Assembly (NCBI RefSeq): GCF_023078455.1
Contig: NZ_CP095740.1
Location: 2,158,001 to 2,222,000, forward strand
Direction of reading: 5' to 3'
Source of the DNA: Luteibacter aegosomatis
Lineage (GTDB): Bacteria > Pseudomonadota > Gammaproteobacteria > Xanthomonadales > Rhodanobacteraceae
Length of the DNA: 64,000 nt
Positions 62,810 through 64,000 of this stretch are shown piece by piece. Position 1 is the first letter of the stretch, and each line of letters begins with the position of its first letter. The notes beneath the pieces were generated by a model. It did no database searches, was not told where the DNA came from, and saw only the letters and a list, made by a program, of their open reading frames with translations. Both the position numbers and the translations under genes were made by a program.

Positions 62810-62821
62810 GACAACGTTGTC
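62810..62821. promoter_or_regulatory. Candidate LacI-type operator before the TonB receptor
   Basis: GACAACGTTGTC is a perfect 12-bp palindrome centred on CG, the form used by LacI-family sugar regulators. It lies about 154 bp before the receptor start. No LacI gene is present in the window; one may follow beyond the right edge. The call rests on symmetry and location. Confidence 0.55.
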
Positions 62822-62975
62822 GGCGAGGGGTCGGCGGGTTGGCGTTCCCTGGACGGTGTTTCCCGCAGGCACTGAAGGCGCCGAGGCCAACGGCGCGATG
62901 TCCATCCAAGACCAAGAAAGAAACGCGCGCCCGCAAGGGCGGGCCCCACCACGCCATCGTTTCGGGGGAGACACC

Positions 62976-64000
62976 ATGACCAACGGCAAGACCTTGCTGT
63001 GCGCGAGCATCCTTTGCGCGCTCGCCACCGCAACCCACGCGCAGGACGCGGGTTCCACGCAGCCCGCGCAGGAGGCCAAGCCCCGGACCGCGCAACAGCG
63101 CGCCGAGGAAAAGCAGGCGCAGCAACTGCAGGAGGTGACCGTCACCGGTTACCGCGGAAGCCTGGAAAAGGCCATCGACGTCAAACGCAACGCCAATGCG
63201 GTGGTGGATGCGATCAGCGCCACCGACATCGGCAAGTTCCCCGATACCAACGCCGCCGAGTCGCTTTCGCATCTGCCGGGCATCACCGTGGATCGCCAGT
63301 TCGGCGAAGGCGAGAAGATCAGCGTCAACGGTACCGATGCCGCGCTCAACCGCGTGCTGCTGAACGGCCAGACCATCGCTTCGGGCGACTGGGGCGGCAA
63401 TCCCACCGATACCAGCGGCCGTACCTTCAACTATTCGCTGCTCTCGCCCGAGATCATCGGCCTGATGGAGGTGTACAAGTCACCCGAGGCGCGCATCGAC
63501 GAGGGGAGCATCGGCGGCACCGTGATCATCCACACGCGCAAGCCGCTCGACCTGCCGGCCAATACGCTGCGAGGCTCGCTGGGCTACAACTACAACGACC
63601 GATCGGAAGAGGGCAATCCACGCGGCTCGGCGTTGTGGAGCTGGAAGAACGCCGACAGCACGTTCGGCTTCCTCACCAGCGTCACCCACGACAAGGAAAA
63701 CCTCTCGCGCGCGGGCATCGAGTTCTTCGGCTACACCACCGGCTCGGGCATCACGAGCAACCCGACCGTCACCGGCGACCCGAACTACGCCAACGCCAAG
63801 ATCCCGGTAGGCATCAACAGTGCCTATTTCCAGCAGGAACGCGAGCGCAACGGCATCCAGTCGGCCTTGCAGTGGCGCCCCGACGACCGCAACGAGTTCA
63901 ACCTGACCGGCCTGTACGTCAAGGGCAAGTACAACAACTTCAGCGAGTCGCGCTACGTCTGCCCGGGTTGCGGCGATCTCAACAAGCTGACCGACATCAA
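62976..64000 (+). CDS. TonB-dependent outer membrane receptor (C-terminal part beyond window edge)
   Basis: The first 341 codons are visible. Signal peptide MTNGKTLLCASILCALATATHA, a Gln/Ala/Glu-rich spacer, a TonB-box-like LQEVTVTGYRGSL, then the plug domain (DIGKFPDTNAAESLSHLPGITVDR ... RVLLNGQTIASGD ... SIGGTVIIHTRKPL) and the beginning of the barrel. The plug pattern is that of the large Caulobacter/Xanthomonas receptor class that takes up oligosaccharides. GGGGGAG precedes the ATG. Location next to the fucose locus suggests a fucose-containing glycan as ligand, but this is inference. Confidence 0.92.
   Translation, partial: MTNGKTLLCASILCALATATHAQDAGSTQPAQEAKPRTAQQRAEEKQAQQLQEVTVTGYRGSLEKAIDVKRNANAVVDAISATDIGKFPDTNAAESLSHLPGITVDRQFGEGEKISVNGTDAALNRVLLNGQTIASGDWGGNPTDTSGRTFNYSLLSPEIIGLMEVYKSPEARIDEGSIGGTVIIHTRKPLDLPANTLRGSLGYNYNDRSEEGNPRGSALWSWKNADSTFGFLTSVTHDKENLSRAGIEFFGYTTGSGITSNPTVTGDPNYANAKIPVGINSAYFQQERERNGIQSALQWRPDDRNEFNLTGLYVKGKYNNFSESRYVCPGCGDLNKLTDI

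Larger units (their letters stand above)
62552..62975. other. Divergent intergenic region of 424 bp
   Basis: No gene is seen here. It separates the start of the fucose catabolic operon (minus) from the TonB receptor (plus). It holds the IclR-like motif at 62592-62605, a LacI-type palindrome at 62810-62821 and room for two promoters; the last 150 bp are rich in A/G-containing leader sequence. On the minus strand TAGACA and TAGTAT with a 16-bp gap overlap the IclR-like motif and could form the operon promoter. Confidence 0.6.

Overview
The window is high-GC, densely packed gammaproteobacterial DNA. Gene content points to the Xanthomonadales, most likely the Rhodanobacteraceae (a Luteibacter- or Dyella-like organism): a non-phosphorylating L-fucose pathway of the Xanthomonas type, an alternative complex III joined to a caa3-type oxidase, a Xanthomonas/Caulobacter-type TonB receptor, and REP-like palindromes. 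The genus is inferred from gene content and not proven. No rRNA, tRNA, CRISPR array, insertion sequence or prophage gene was seen.

Layout. 1-5.6 kb: a subtilisin-like protease (cut by the window edge) behind a trimeric autotransporter adhesin, then a convergent histidine kinase / response regulator pair. 5.8-15.5 kb: mixed single genes, including a zinc-ribbon DUF2256 protein, a GFA-like protein, a GGDEF-EAL protein, a TetR/SDR divergent pair with twin operators, a secreted GH76 mannanase, a DUF3606 protein, glycogen debranching enzyme and a ferritin-like protein. 16.1-26.3 kb: a co-directional signalling island: CheR, CheB, a REC-kinase, a lone receiver, a CHASE3-GAF kinase with three receivers, a double-domain KaiC-like ATPase and a PAS kinase. 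No chemoreceptor, CheA or CheW gene is present. 26.3-38.9 kb: small and hypothetical genes, a YihY-type membrane protein, a tightly coupled four-gene operon (glycosyltransferase, acyl-CoA dehydrogenase, PIG-L deacetylase, NodS-like methyltransferase) of unknown product, and a lone SF1 helicase flanked by tiny, highly charged proteins.

38.9-50.1 kb (minus strand): one respiratory operon of twelve genes, actABCDEF, a small membrane protein, SCO, and cytochrome oxidase subunits II, I, III and IV. Every junction overlaps, so the quinol:cytochrome c oxidoreductase and the A2-type oxidase are probably made together as one electron-transfer unit. A REP-like palindrome sits in frame inside actE. 50.3-53.7 kb: divergent formate dehydrogenase and its DUF1641 partner, ending at a near-perfect REP hairpin.

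53.8-62.6 kb: an L-fucose catabolic locus. It holds an IclR regulator, the FucP transporter and a mutarotase, and facing them an operon for L-fucose dehydrogenase, lactonase, 2-keto-3-deoxyfuconate dehydrogenase, diketo-acid hydrolase, fuconate dehydratase and L-lactate dehydrogenase. Together they turn L-fucose into pyruvate and L-lactate and then oxidise the lactate. A shared 14-bp motif upstream of fucP and of the catabolic operon is a candidate IclR operator. A TonB-dependent receptor preceded by a LacI-type palindrome runs off the right edge.
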